From Cyanophora paradoxa (taxonomy: Eukaryota; Glaucocystophyceae; Cyanophorales; Cyanophoraceae): 64,000 nucleotides of DNA. Positions 34,039-44,576 of this stretch are shown one piece after another. The notes beneath the pieces were generated by a model. It ran no database searches, was not told where the DNA came from, and was given only the letters and a program-made list of their open reading frames with translations. Location of the stretch: contig QPMI01000457.1 of NCBI GenBank assembly GCA_004431415.1, positions 1 through 64,000 on the forward strand, in the 5' to 3' direction. Within the stretch, counting starts at the first letter, position 1, and every line of letters begins with the position of its first letter. A program made the position numbers and the translations under genes.

Positions 34039-37000
34039 TCAGCGGGAGAGGCGGGCCTCGGGCTGGGTGGATGCCTCCCGGGCGAGGCGGGTGCGCCGGA
34101 TCCGCAGGCACTTGGGGCAGCCGCCCGCGGCCAGGGCGGCCCCGCGGCGCCCCGCGCCGGCCTCCCGCCGCTCCGCGCAGCGCACGTGCAGGCACGCGAA
34201 GCAGCCCGGGCACTGGCACACGGCGTCCTGCCGGACCCTCAGCGAGCGGGCAGGGCGAGAGCCGAACGCGGTACCCGCCTGGAAGGGGAAGACGGGGTCA
34301 GGGTCCCCACAGAGCTCGCAGATGAATCCCCGGGCGCGGCAGAGCTGCGCGGCCCGGCGCGTGAGAGGGGCCGGAGGGGGCGAGGGGATGCGGGGCGGGC
34401 GGGCGGGCGCGCCTCGCAGTCCCTCGCGACGTGCGCCGCGAGGCGGTCGCGGAGGGCGGCGAGGGCCGGCGCCAGCGTCCCCTCCTTCGCCTGCGTCCCG
34501 CCCCGCCCCCGCGCGTCAGTCAGGGCGCGCGGCTCGCCCGCGGCCCGGCCCCGGCGCCCCGCGCGCCTGCGCCAGGTCGCGCATGGTCCACTCGTTGGGC
34601 CGCTCGACGGCGTGCGCCCCGCGCTCCCCCGCCGCCCGCTCCAGCAGCGCCGCCCTGCGCAGGGCCTCAGAGAGATGCCGCGGCTCAGAGAGCAAGCAAC
34701 GCCGCACCCGCGGGGGCAGGCGCGGAGGAAGTCGAGCATAGAGAAGAGCTGGAGGCGGAGCTCGCGGGCCGCCGCCAGGCCCCGCGCCCCGTGGTGCAGC
34801 CCCGGGTTCGCCTCGCAGGCCGCCAGCGGCGCCTCCGAGTGTGCACGCTCCAGCAGCGCCGCCGCCGCGAAGCAGACGGGGCGCGGCGCGAAGTCCCACC
34901 GGTGCACGACGTGCGCCGGGATCGCCCGCCGGTCCTTCCCGCTGCACCGGTCGCAGTAGTGCGCCCCGTAGTACCAGCTGCGCGCCCGCCCGCCTCAGCC
35001 GCCCTCCCAAAGGGGCGGGCGGAAGGGAAGGGGGGAGGAAAGGGCGCGCCAGAAGCGGGCGGGGCGGGAGCCTGCGGGCCCGCCGAAGGTGCTGTAGCGG
35101 AGGAGGGCGGAGCAGGAGGGGCACTGCCCGTTGCGCGCGCTCCTCGCCTCCTCGTGCAGCGCCAGCGAGATGGGCCCCTCTTCCCACCGCCTGCGCCGTC
35201 CCCGGCTCGAGAAAGAAAGGGGTGCGGGCAGGGGGCGCTCACGGTGGGCAGCGGGTGCTCTTCTCCGCCTTGCCGCGGGCCGCGGCGGCCGGCGCCTCCG
35301 CCTGCTCCTCGGGCGACTCGCCCAGCAGAAGCGGCGGCGGCCGCCGCGGGTCCACAGCGTAGTTCTCGAGGATCACTGGGAGGCGGTCAGCGGGTGGGGC
35401 GGGGGCGCGGGGCGGGGGGGTACGCGCCGATGGCCTGGAGGAGGCGGCCGCCGAGCTGGGCGAAGGGGGGCGTGGCGGGGCGCGAGGGGGCCCCGCTGGA
35501 GGCGCTGCGGGCGCTCATCGGGCCGCTCTCCTGCGAGCGCGCCGAGGCCGGCGCCCCCTCCTCTTCCTCCTCCTCCTCATCGCCCTCGGAGGACGATGAG
35601 AGGCCGGAGGAGGACTCGGAATCCTCGCCGTCGTCGTCGGGCCGGGGGCCGGGGCCGGGGCCGGCGGTCGGAGGGAACTGGAAGCCGACGCTGGCGCGGC
35701 GCGAGGGGGGCGAGGAGGGCGGGGAGGGCAGCCGCGCGACGAGGGCGCCCCCGCGCTCGACCAGCGGCGGCGTGCGCGGCGACGGCGCGGCCGAGGCTGA
35801 GGCCGAGGCCGAGGGCTGCCCCGCGCGGGGCTCCTCGGCAGCCGCCGGCCGGGGTACGTAGGGGACCGGCGGGGGTACCTCGATGGTGAGCGGGGGGTCG
35901 GGGAGCGAGGCGGCCCGCGGGGACGAGAGAAAGGAGGAGCGGCGGAAAGGGGCGGGGGCCGAGCGCGCGGGGGCGTCGTCGCGGAACAAGCGGCGGGCGG
36001 AGCGGGGGGGCGGGGGAGAGGCGGCGTCCGATGCGCCCGAGGATGAGGTCGAGGCGGACGAGGAGGAGGAGAAGGAGGGCTCGGGGGGCGGGGCGGCGAC
36101 GTGGACGGGCGGGGCGGCGGGCGGCGGGAGGGGCGGCAGGCCCTCCAGCGGGTCCTCGTCCTCCGGGGGGTACGCGCGGTCCTCCGGGGGCGGGGCGGGC
36201 GGACCGAAGGCTGCGAAGGAGGGTGGCCCCGGCTCGGAAGCCGACTGTCGCCTGGCCTGAAGCGCGAGGGCGAGCAGCGGCCGCGCTGCGGCCGGCGGCT
36301 CGTGGCCTGCCCTTAGGTCCGCCGCCGGAGTCACGGAGGCGGGCGCCGCCGACGCGGATTCTGAGAGGGATCGATCGGAACTACCGCTGCTGCCGCTGCT
36401 GCTGGGCTCGCTGCCCGGCGACCGTTCCGAGCCGGAGGCGCGGCGCGGGGCCGGCGGGGCCCTCTGGTCAGCGGCGCCGGGCGCTGCTTCCGGTGCGTCG
36501 AGCGCGGGGTCGTCCTCTCGGAATCGGAATACAACGCCGGAGTGCTCGAGCTGCAGAAGGGCGCGCACGAGGCGGTCGGAGGCCGCCCCGTTACGCAGGA
36601 TCGAGCCCCGCTTGTAGTAATTCCGCACGAGCTCCCGGTTCGCCAGGAGCGCTCCGGCGTACTCGCTCAGGCTCCCGTCGTTCAGGCAGATCCTAAAAAA
36701 TGCGCGCAACCGCCCCCGGTCCGTCGCGAGCTGCGACGCGTGCGTCAGCGTTCGAAGCATCGAATTGCGTCCGTCGCGTCAGAGCCGAAGTGGGGCGGGT
36801 TGTGAAGATATAGAATTCTCTATCATTCTCTAGGTATGCAGAGGGAACGTTGGTGTCACCCGCGGCACGCGCCCTAGCCGAGAGGGCGAGCGACGCAAGG
36901 CGAGTAAGTTCGCAGCGCGCGAATCCCGCGCACCTTAAGCTTTGCGAGGCAGCGAATCACTCGCTCTCCGCTGGGAACGTTCACAGAGCTAGAGCCCACT

Positions 37001-37221
37001 TCGCTGACGAACTGCAGCGCTCGGCTAGTCGGATCATCCCCCACCACGCGCTGGAGCCAAGTCGGTTTGGTATCGAGCAGAAACAAACTAACTAGCGCTT
37101 GCTCAAGCTGCAGCGGCGCAGCCTCTGCGCTGTAGCCTTGATTGCGCTCGTTGATTGCGCTTCGAATTCTGTCCAGCACGACCTCGAGCGGCTGCTCCGC
37201 ACGCTCGGCCGACGCAGCCAT
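34039..37221 (-). CDS. RUN-domain plus Rubicon-homology protein
   Basis: Same layout as animal Rubicon/PLEKHM1-type regulators of endolysosomal traffic and autophagy. Exon 1 (36934-37221) starts MAASAERAEQPLEVVLDRIR and ends IRCLAKLK. A 203-nt intron (36731-36933, donor gtgcgc, acceptor ctgacgcacgcgtcgcag) joins it in phase to LATDRGRLRAFFRICLNDGS, YAGALLANRELVRNYYKRGS and LEHSGVVFRF, the C-terminal half of a RUN domain. A roughly 300-residue Ser/Pro/Glu linker follows. The Rubicon-homology region has ILENYAVDPR, GQCPSCSALLRYSTFG, WYYGAHYCDRCSG, RRAIPAHVVHRWDF, ACEANPGLHHGARGL, RLQLFSMLDFLRACP, NEWTMRDLAQA, CRARGFICELCGDPDPVFPF and QCPGCFACLHVRC ending CPKCLRIRRT, with paired Cys/His for zinc. 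Stop at 34039. Rab7 or PI3P binding is known for the animal family; here it is inference. Confidence 0.87.
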
Positions 37222-37367
37222 TCGCGCTGGCGGCCGCCTGGAGCGCGGAACGATTTGCGCAAATTGATCCCGCCGTACCCCGCCAGACCTTCAACCCCCC
37301 ATCTCTCCCGATCCTCGCTTCTTTGAGCCCCGCCAGCAAGCAAGAGCAGGAGCATTCCAGCTCGGAC

Positions 37368-38970
37368 ATGAAGGGGATCGCGTTCTTGGCCGCCCTGCCC
37401 TGCGCGAGATGGCAGCGTCAAGACTCCGCTGCACGTGGCGTCTCCCATGCGCATGCCGCTGTACCGCATGCCACAGGTTCGGCTCAAATGTGCCTCGTAC
37501 ATCAAGCCAGCCTCCTGATGGCTCTCCGTTATTTCCCGCCCCACGTGTTGGCAGATGTGCTGCCCGCGACTGCCTCATCGGGAAGTAGAGGTGCTAGATC
37601 GTACTTTGGCTGCGCGGAGCCGCGCTCCCCGTCTGACCTGACGGCTCCCAGCATCGTGCGTTGGGGCGCCTCGCCCCGCGAGGAGACGCGCCTTCTTCGG
37701 GTCCGCGGTCCCCTGCAGCTTCTCCTGCGCGGAGAAAGCGCGCTCGGATCCAGCACGCACGCGGCGCTTCTTCTTGGTGCGCCAGCCCCAAGCGTCGCGG
37801 CCGCGCGTAAGTTCGGCGCTGACGTCCGCGGCCCTGCGCAGCTCCCCAGCCGCCCCCTGGAGAGCCCCGCATCTACCTCGGGGCTCGCGTATGCATCGGC
37901 TGTGCCGCAGGAGGTCGCCGAGATGCTGAAGAGCGAGGACCCGAAGGACAGGCACTCGGGCCTGCTCAAGCTGATCAACGCGCGCGGCCCGCCGCGCCCC
38001 GCGCCTGCCCCGCTGACCGGCGCGCAGGTCGAGCCGATCGAGGACACGAAGGAGTTCGTCCTGAAGATGTCCAAGGACCCGGACAGCTTCGTGCGCCGGC
38101 CCGGCGCCGCGCGCGCCCCGGCCGCGGCGGCCTTTCCCGGCGCGACGGGCCCGCCCGGCAGGTGCGGGTGGCGGCGGTGTCGATGCTGGGGAGCTTCAGG
38201 GAGCCGGCGATCACGGAGATCCTCGTCGCGCTCCTCTCCAGCAAGAAGGAGGAGTACCGCATCCGCGCCAACGCCGCCGGCGCCCTCGGGCCCGCCCCGC
38301 CCCGCCCCGCCCCGCCTGCTCCGCCCCGCCGGCCCCGCCGGCGCTGAGGCGCGGCGCGCGCAGGAACGTGGAGGACCCGAGCGCGAAGCAGGCGCTCATA
38401 GACGCGTACCGCGGCGACTCTGAGTGGATCGTCCGCTACTCGGCCCTCGTCTCCCTCGGGCACCTCCGGCGCGCCCGGCCGTCCCTCCCTGCGCCCGCCC
38501 CGCACGCGCCGCTCACGTCTGAACAGGTACAACGAGCTGCCGGGCGGGGAGGGCCCGGCGGCGGTGCAGGAGGTCTTCGACATCGCCGTCGCCGCCCTCG
38601 AGTCCAAGGAGGGCCTCATCGTCCAGGCCGTGCGCCGCGTCCCTGTCTCCCGCCCCATTCGGACTCGACGCTCACGCGTGGCTCGGGGCAGGCGGTGGGG
38701 GTGCTGGGCGGGCTGGCGCTGCGGGAGGGCGTGCCGCACCTGCTGCCGCGGTTCCTGCGGCACGAGGACTGGCTGACGCGGCTGCGGCTGGTGGAGACGC
38801 TGACGCTCATCCCCGCGACGACTGAGACGGCGCTGGCGCTCGAGGTCCTCGCCTGCGACGAGGTCGAGCACGTCGCCCTCGCCGGCCGCGCCGCCCTCGC
38901 CGCCCTCCGCTCCGCCTCCCCCGCCCTCCACGCCCCCGACGCCTCCACCATCAACCCCCTCGAGCTCTGA
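37368..38970 (+). CDS. HEAT-repeat (PBS-lyase-like) protein with N-terminal targeting sequence
   Basis: Start ATG 37368: MKGIAFLAALPCARW, a short hydrophobic signal-like stretch, followed by a Ser/Ala/Arg-rich region in which introns cannot be placed confidently. The mature part begins near VPQEVAEMLKSEDPKDRHSG and continues EPIEDTKEFVLKMSKDPDSF, VRVAAVSMLGSFREPAITEI with LVALLSSKKEEYRIRANAA, AKQALIDAYRGDSEWIVRYS, VQEVFDIAVAALESKEGLIV and VGVLGGLALREGVPHLLPRF with RHEDWLTRLRLVETLTLIP. The spacing is that of 30-residue HEAT/PBS-lyase repeats, as in CpcE/NblB-type scaffold proteins. The C terminus STINPLEL ends with TGA at 38968-38970. A plastid location, possibly with a bipartite leader, is plausible but inferred. 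Divergent from the RUN-Rubicon gene, 146 bp between starts. Confidence 0.75.
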
Positions 38971-39626
38971 GGCGCCCGCGCCCCGGGCGCCCCGGCGGGC
39001 GCACGTCCGTTTCCTTTGCGTGGCCCAGTGGGGTGTACATGTGCCCTCCTGTTGTGTGTACTTCTGTGTGCAGTTTTCCGTTTTTTTGTTTGTGCAGCGT
39101 CCGCTTGCGTTTCACTATGCAGGCCCCAGTGTAAATTAGAGATCGCCGAGTCGTAGATAAGAGCTCTCGAACCTCTAGATCTGCGGCAGTCCCCTGTTGT
39201 GCAGTATACGTATGCATATGGTTGCAAGTTTCTTGTAAGCTAAAGAGTGTCGTAAATAAATTCTGTTGTGCACGCGGCCCCAATTTCCAACCCCCAACCA
39301 TCGTCGCAAGGCACGGTGCCTCCCCAAATCTATATATAATGCTGGTTTATTTGTTCAATTGTAAGGTTAACGTTAACGTTGAATACAATGGGCGCCGGCT
39401 GGGTCTCTGAGCTAGAGCTCGTTCGAGGGGCTAATTAAAGCCTCCGGAGTCCGAGCCTCTGGGACGGGGGGTGATCATGACGAGCATTGTAAAGCTTAAG
39501 GTGACGAACTCGAGCCTCCGAGCCTCAAGATCTGGAACCGCGGTCAAGGGCCAGAAGGGCCAACGCGGAAAAAGAGACGAAGGCAGCCGTACCTGCCCTC
39601 GTCTCCTCCTCCCCTGTAGCTCCAGA
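38971..39626. other. 656-bp convergent intergenic region
   Basis: AT-richer, T/G-rich sequence (ttgtgtgtacttctgtgtgc, gttaacgttaacgttgaa) between two stops. Likely 3' UTRs and spacer. No coding exon supported. Confidence 0.4.
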
Positions 39627-41996
39627 TCAAGCCTGCTCGTCCTTAAAGGTGATGTGGACGTCGAGGAGGACGCTGCGCAGCTGCTCCCGCTGCGACTCCC
39701 CCAGCTCGTACTTCTCCAGCACCGCCTTGTCTACCTGCGGGCGAAGCTGGTCACGGGCCAGTGCCGGCGCGGGGTGCGGCGCGGCCGCGGGCGGCGGGTG
39801 CGCACGACGAGCTCTTTGAGGAAGCTGAGGCGGGAGATGGCGGGGAGGTCGGAGGAGACGGGGAGGGGGCAGTGCATGTACGTCTCCAGCACCCGCAGCG
39901 ACGGCACGTCGGACGCCAGCCGCTGCGCCCGCCCGCCTAGCGCCTGAGTGCGGAGCGGGGCGAGGCGCAGGGGTACGAGCCTTCAGGAGGGAGGCCGGGA
40001 GGGTCGCCCCGTTGTCCTCGTTCATGCCGACGACGAGGCGCGAGAGGCCGGCGCCCCACGCGGAGAGGTCGGTCTTCGCGAGGTGCTCGAAGCAGGCGGT
40101 GTGCAGCTGGAGCTGGAGGGCCTGCGGGGCGTTGAGCGGCTTCCATGAGCACAGAGAGGTTGAAGGCGGTACCTCAAGCGTTTTCAGCCCCGTGATCGCC
40201 TCAAGGAAGGACCACGGCTGGCTCACGTCCGCCGCGTTGGAGCCGGCGTTGGAGAGGGTGACGGAGCGGAGGGACTTCGCGGCGGCGACGGGCCCCGCGT
40301 CCACGTCGCCACGCACGTTCGCGGTCATGTGCTCCAGCTTGGGCATGCACTTGAGGAAGCCCAGCCAATCGAGGTTGCAGCAGAGCTCCAGGGCTGCAGC
40401 ACGAGCCGTAAGACCGTCGGATGGAACGCGGACAGGCAAAAGATAGGCAGGACGGAACGGACACTTCATGTGCTGGAGGGCGCAGAGGAAGCGCAGGTCG
40501 CTCCAGCGGGCGATCGGCCAATCGCGCTTGCACATGTCCTCGTCGAAGAACGAGAGGTCGAGGCGCTCGAGGAGCGGGAGACGGCCCGCGACCTCGAAGA
40601 GGGCCGCCGGGGGCGTCTCGTTCCGGACCGCCGCCTCGAAAGTGAGGGCGCGGAGGGAGGGCGCGAGGGTCCCCACGAGGCCCTCCAGGACCGACACGGG
40701 CAGCGGCATGTTCAGCTCCAGCTCCTGCAGCGGAAAAGTTTAACGTGAGAAGTTCGGAGTCGCAGCCTGGCAGGGCGAGGAGTCGCTTGCGAACCTGGAG
40801 GCCGTCAAGCCGCTGAAGCACAGAGAGGGGCTTGAGGAAGGAGGGCGCCGAGAAGATGCCGGGCCAGACAGTGGAATCGGGGTTCAGGCCAATGTAGAGG
40901 CTGCGCAGGCCCGAGAGGTGCCACAGCGCGGCGATAGCAGTGACCTGCGCCTGCGTCGAAGCCGTGGGGCGCTGACGGTCTATGTCGAAGTCGGAGGAGA
41001 TCGTTAGGTGGAACTCCACCAGCTGCTGCCGTAGTGCCGCGAAGAGCGTGCGGAAGCCCGTCCGCGTCAGGCTGCCCTCTCGCACCGCGACCCGCCGCAC
41101 CGTCGCCTGCACGCTCTTCGGCAGGCTCGCGAGCGCCTTCACCGCAGCCGCCGCCTCATTCGGCTGCTGCATCACGTGCACGACGCGGGCCTGCAGCTGC
41201 TCGCCGGCCTCGTCCGCGAGGCGCCGGAAGCGGCGGCAGATGGCCTTCAATGCCGCCAGGCGGGCCGGCGACACGTCGGGCTCGGCGCCTGCCGGCTCCA
41301 GCGGAGAGTGGCCCTTGCACACCCGCGGGCTGGGCTTGTCGCTCTCCTTCTCCTTCGCCGGGGGCGTGTCGTTCTCCTCCCGCTGCTCCGCCGCGGCCGA
41401 GGGTTTGTCACTCTCAGGCTTCAGCGGGCCGCGCCGCGCCGCCAGATGCAGAATGTTCTTCACGAGATCGTCTGGCAACACGTCGAAAGCGCCGGCCGCG
41501 ATTGTGGCTTCCACGATCGACATGTCATCACCTAATACGCGCCAGGGGAATCGGACGCGAAGGATCAGCGGAAATTGTTCGAGGTGCGTGCACACAATTA
41601 ATATTGCAATGCGCATTCGCCTGCATACGCACCTACAGCAGGCGCTGCCGCCACGTTGTCCGACGCGGGAGCGTTCGATGCACTCTGCGCGTTCGATGCG
41701 CCCGCGACCGCATCGCCTGCGAACGGCGAATGAGAATTTGGTGCTGCGCGAGCGAGCCTGCGTACGCACCTACAGCAGGCGCTGCCGCCACGTTGTTCGA
41801 CGCGGGAGCGTTCGATGCACTCTGCGCGTTCGATTCGCCCGCGACCGCATCGCCTGCTATCGACGAATGAAAACTCGAAGCTGCGCGAGCTTCTCGGAGG
41901 AGCGGATTGCTTCGAATGCTATATTCCGCTCTGTGACTCACCTTCTGCATCCTGCTTGGTCGTACGCGCACGCTTCGCCCGCCGTTCGCGCGCCAT
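39627..41996 (-). CDS. F-box / leucine-rich-repeat-like protein with duplicated N-terminal exon
   Basis: Probable SCF substrate receptor. Exon 1 (41942-41996) encodes MARERRAKRARTTKQDAE, a basic nuclear-type leader. Exons 2 (41770-41853) and 3 (41633-41716) are 84-nt near copies (DAVAGESNAQSASNAPASNN / DAVAGASNAQSASNAPASDN plus VAAAPAV), all in phase 1. Exon 4 from 41531 adds DDMSIVEATIAAGAFDVLPD and DLVKNILHLAARRG, which with ALKAICRRFRRLADE forms an F-box-like motif. Downstream exons carry irregular leucine-rich repeats (LSGLRSLYIGLNPDST, LPLLERLDLSFFDEDMC, MPKLEHMTANVRGDVD, AKSLRSVTLSNAGSN) as in F-box LRR proteins. The last exon ends LRSVLLDVHITFKDEQA, TGA at 39627-39629. If the N-terminal exons are untranslated, ATG at 41523 (MSIVEAT) would serve. 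Confidence 0.72.
41623..41889. repeat. Tandem 137-bp duplication covering one exon plus intron
   Basis: Two direct copies start at 41623 (gcatacgcacctacagcagg) and 41760 (gcgtacgcacctacagcagg). They are near identical for about 110 bp and partly diverged at the right end. Each copy contains an 84-nt phase-1 exon and its flanking intron of the F-box gene. Confidence 0.9.
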
Positions 41997-42356
41997 CTTC
42001 TTTGCGCCGGGAGTGGACCGGAGAGGGGTAGGGTCGTCATGGCGAGTAGGCGCTCCGGATCCCGGATCCACTTTCCTCTCGAGGCGATGCCTTCCCCTCT
42101 CTCCTTTCTCCTCTCGCGAAGTGATGCATTCCCCTCCTCGAAGGGGAATGGACCGGAGAGGGGTACGGTCATCATGAGACGAGTCTGCGCGCTGCATATG
42201 CATGGCCCGTGGCGCGGCCGGCGCGGTTTGCATTTGCAATTGAAGCTCAGCTTAAGCCTTGAAGGGGGTGCCGCCAGACCGTTCCATCAGTTGTGTGTCG
42301 AGGCTTAATATTCGAATTCTGTTCTGGTGCACACACGCGCACAACGTGCTGCTCTA
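41997..42356. other. Intergenic region upstream of the F-box gene with an interspersed direct repeat
   Basis: The motif tggaccggagaggggta with an adjoining ggtcatcatg-like piece occurs at about 42014 and again at about 42149, 135 bp apart, with C/T-rich sequence between. The stretch separates two minus-strand genes (F-box start, TOPORS-like stop), so it holds a promoter and a 3' end. Confidence 0.6.
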
Positions 42357-44364
42357 TCAGGAGGCGGCGCCGAGCCGCGGCGCAGGGTCTGGGGCGGAGG
42401 GGGCGGCGGGGGCCGGGGCGGCGGGCCCGAGCTCCAGGAGGCGCGCGCGCTGCCGGGCCAGCTCCCGCTCGATCCCCGCCAGCCGCGCCTCCAGCTCCCC
42501 GGGCCCCGCGCCCCCGCCCCGGCCCCCTCCCCGCTTCGTCTCCGGCCCCGGCTCCCGCTCCGGCTGCGGCTCCGGCTGCGGCTCCGGCTTCGGCTGCGGC
42601 TGCGGTCGCGCCTTCTCCGCCGCCTGCGCCGCCGCTCGCTGCGCTCGGCGCTCGACTCGCGCCCGCCCTCGTGCCGCCGCCGGCCCGCCGCCTCCGCGCC
42701 CGCGCCCGATCCGCTGGGCGCCCCGCCGTCCTCCGCCCGTCGCGCTGCGCCGCGCCCCGCGCTGCGGCTGCGGCTCCGATCGCCGCGCAGCGAAGGCTCC
42801 GCAGGAGCAGTCCGCGGCGCCGCCGGCGGGGGCGGGGCGGGGGCGGGCGCTCGCGCTCCTCGCGGTCGCGGCGACGCGGCGGCTCCGCGAGGCGTTCGAG
42901 CTCGCGCAGGACCTCCGGGGCCGGCGCCCCCGGCGGCTCGGGCTCCCGGGCGGCGGCTCGGGCCCCGCAGGCTGCCGCGGCGGAGGGCGGCGGCGACGGC
43001 GGGGGCGTCGGGGGCCTCGCTGGTGACGTAGTAGCGGACGAGGCGGTCGTAGGTGCGCTGGTCGTACGGGCTCCGCGCGAACGCCTCCAGCTCGTGCAGG
43101 AACAGGCCCGTCTGCGCGCCCCGCTCGCCCGGCAGGCACGAGGAGGGCCGGCGGGCGGGAGGGCGGGGCGGGCGACCTTGCCGAGAAGGAAGGGCTGGAG
43201 CTCCTCTCGGACCCGCGGGGAGGCGATCTCGTGCTGGCCCAGCAGGCTGAACACGAAGTGGCACATCTGCGGTCCGGGGGCGGTCGCCCGGAGGCCGGCG
43301 GGGGGGGGGGGGGGGGGGGGAGGGGTACGCGCCATGTCGAGGGCGTCGACGTCGTCCTCCTCGAGGGCCGCCTGCAGCTCGCGCCGCAGCCACGGCTCCA
43401 GCTTCCGCCGCAGGACCGGCTCCCGGAACGTGGCGGGCCCTGGGCAGGCGTAGGGTCAGCTGCGGCCGGGGCCGGGGCCGGGGCGGGGGCGGCGCGGCGC
43501 GGGGCGCACGGATCGGGGGCCGCGCGTGGGCGGACATGAGGGTCTGGCAGGGCACGCCCCGCTGGTAGACGGCGCGCCGCGCCTCCACCGCGCTGCACGC
43601 CGCCGGCGGCTGCGCGCTCTGGCCCCACGCCGGACGCCTGCGCCGCCGGCCCGTGGCGCGCGTGAGGCGCGGGGCGCGGCGGGCGCGCTTTGGGTGCCGC
43701 ACGAGTGGACGCGGCGGGGCAGGCCGCCGGCGAATGCGGACTGCGGCCGCGGCTCGCGCTTGGGCCCGTCACCCGAGTCCAGAAGCGACTCGGGGAGGTA
43801 GTAGCGCCTGTACTCGCGGTCCGAGACGATGGAGTGGATCACGCTCCGGAACGGCTGCTTGCACAGCGGGCACCGCGCGGTCACTTCGGCCCACTGCAGA
43901 ATGCTGCGCACGCGCAAGTTCAGGCAGGGGTGTACGTGTGTGGCCAGGAGTGCGGGGCGCGGCGCGCCGCACCACGCAAAGCAAAAGGCGTGGAAACATT
44001 GATCTGCCAGCGCCGTGTTCTGCGTCTGCTCCAGCTGCGCAGGCGATTTAGCGTTCGTGGAGCGGCCTGAAGGGCAGCCCGGAGGTGCGCACGCAGATGG
44101 GACACTCGGCAGTGCCTCCAAGCATCTCCTTCTTGGGCTCTTCGGGCTCCGCGGACTCATTCTCTTCCGTCAAATCGATGTGGGGAATCGGGCCGCTGCG
44201 CACGCTTCAGGGCAGCGACGGGGAACCGCGGCGCTGGGTGCGAACGTCTTGCTCGAGAAGCCGCTTGAGGACGACGGGATCCCGAGCTCGGCGTGCTCCT
44301 CCTCCTGCCGTTCTTGCTGTCGCTCGTCGCCCGAGCTCGAGCCGCCGCCGTCGCTCTCCTCCAT
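42357..44364 (-). CDS. TOPORS-like RING E3 ubiquitin ligase
   Basis: Start taken as ATG 44364 (MEESDGGGSSSGDERQQERQ). After an acidic exon (PHIDLTEENESAEPEEPKKE) comes a RING finger over three exons: AECPIC, then LEQTQNTALADQCFHAFCFA, then CILQWAEVTARCPLCKQPF, closing RSVIHSIVSDREYRRYYLP. Spacing and CPLCKQPF..S..HS are those of TOPORS. Next exons give REPVLRRKLEPWLRRELQAA, HFVFSLLGQHEIASPRVREE and FLHELEAFARSPYDQRTYDR with LVRYYVTSEAP, the second TOPORS-conserved block. The tail is Pro/Glu/Gln-rich (EKARPQPQPKPEP) with a final coiled coil LEARLAGIERELARQRARLL, stop at 42357. Animal TOPORS is a nuclear ubiquitin and SUMO ligase; RING ligase activity is well supported here, SUMO activity is not. 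One intron has a 21-C run after its GTACCCC donor. The first exon is the least certain. Confidence 0.83.
43300..43320. repeat. 21-bp poly-G (sense poly-C) tract in an intron
   Basis: Uninterrupted G run on the plus strand, lying in an intron of the TOPORS-like gene close to its GTACCCCT donor in the minus sense. Confidence 0.85.
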
Positions 44365-44576
44365 CCGCCTCGCGCCTCCGAGGCTCCGTTCGTGCGGACG
44401 CTGCGCTGCGGGCGCTGTGGAGCGAGAGTTGGTTGCCGGTGGGGGGGTACAAGCAGTGGATCGAATTCGAACCAGCACGAGCAGCAGAAGCAGCAGAGAA
44501 GGATCCACCTGAGCACGCGTAGTGCAGCGCCGCACGGAGACGGAATGCGGCCCGGGTTGACCTGACGCCCTGCGCG

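Noticed and set aside
42540-42625. Arg-Ser dipeptide repeat frame (RSRSRSRS) in the TOPORS-like gene, which would mimic the SR-rich tail of animal TOPORS
   Set aside because: The same bases in the next frame read PQPKPEPQPEP and run without a break into a convincing C-terminal coiled coil and stop at 42357, so the SR frame is probably a shadow.
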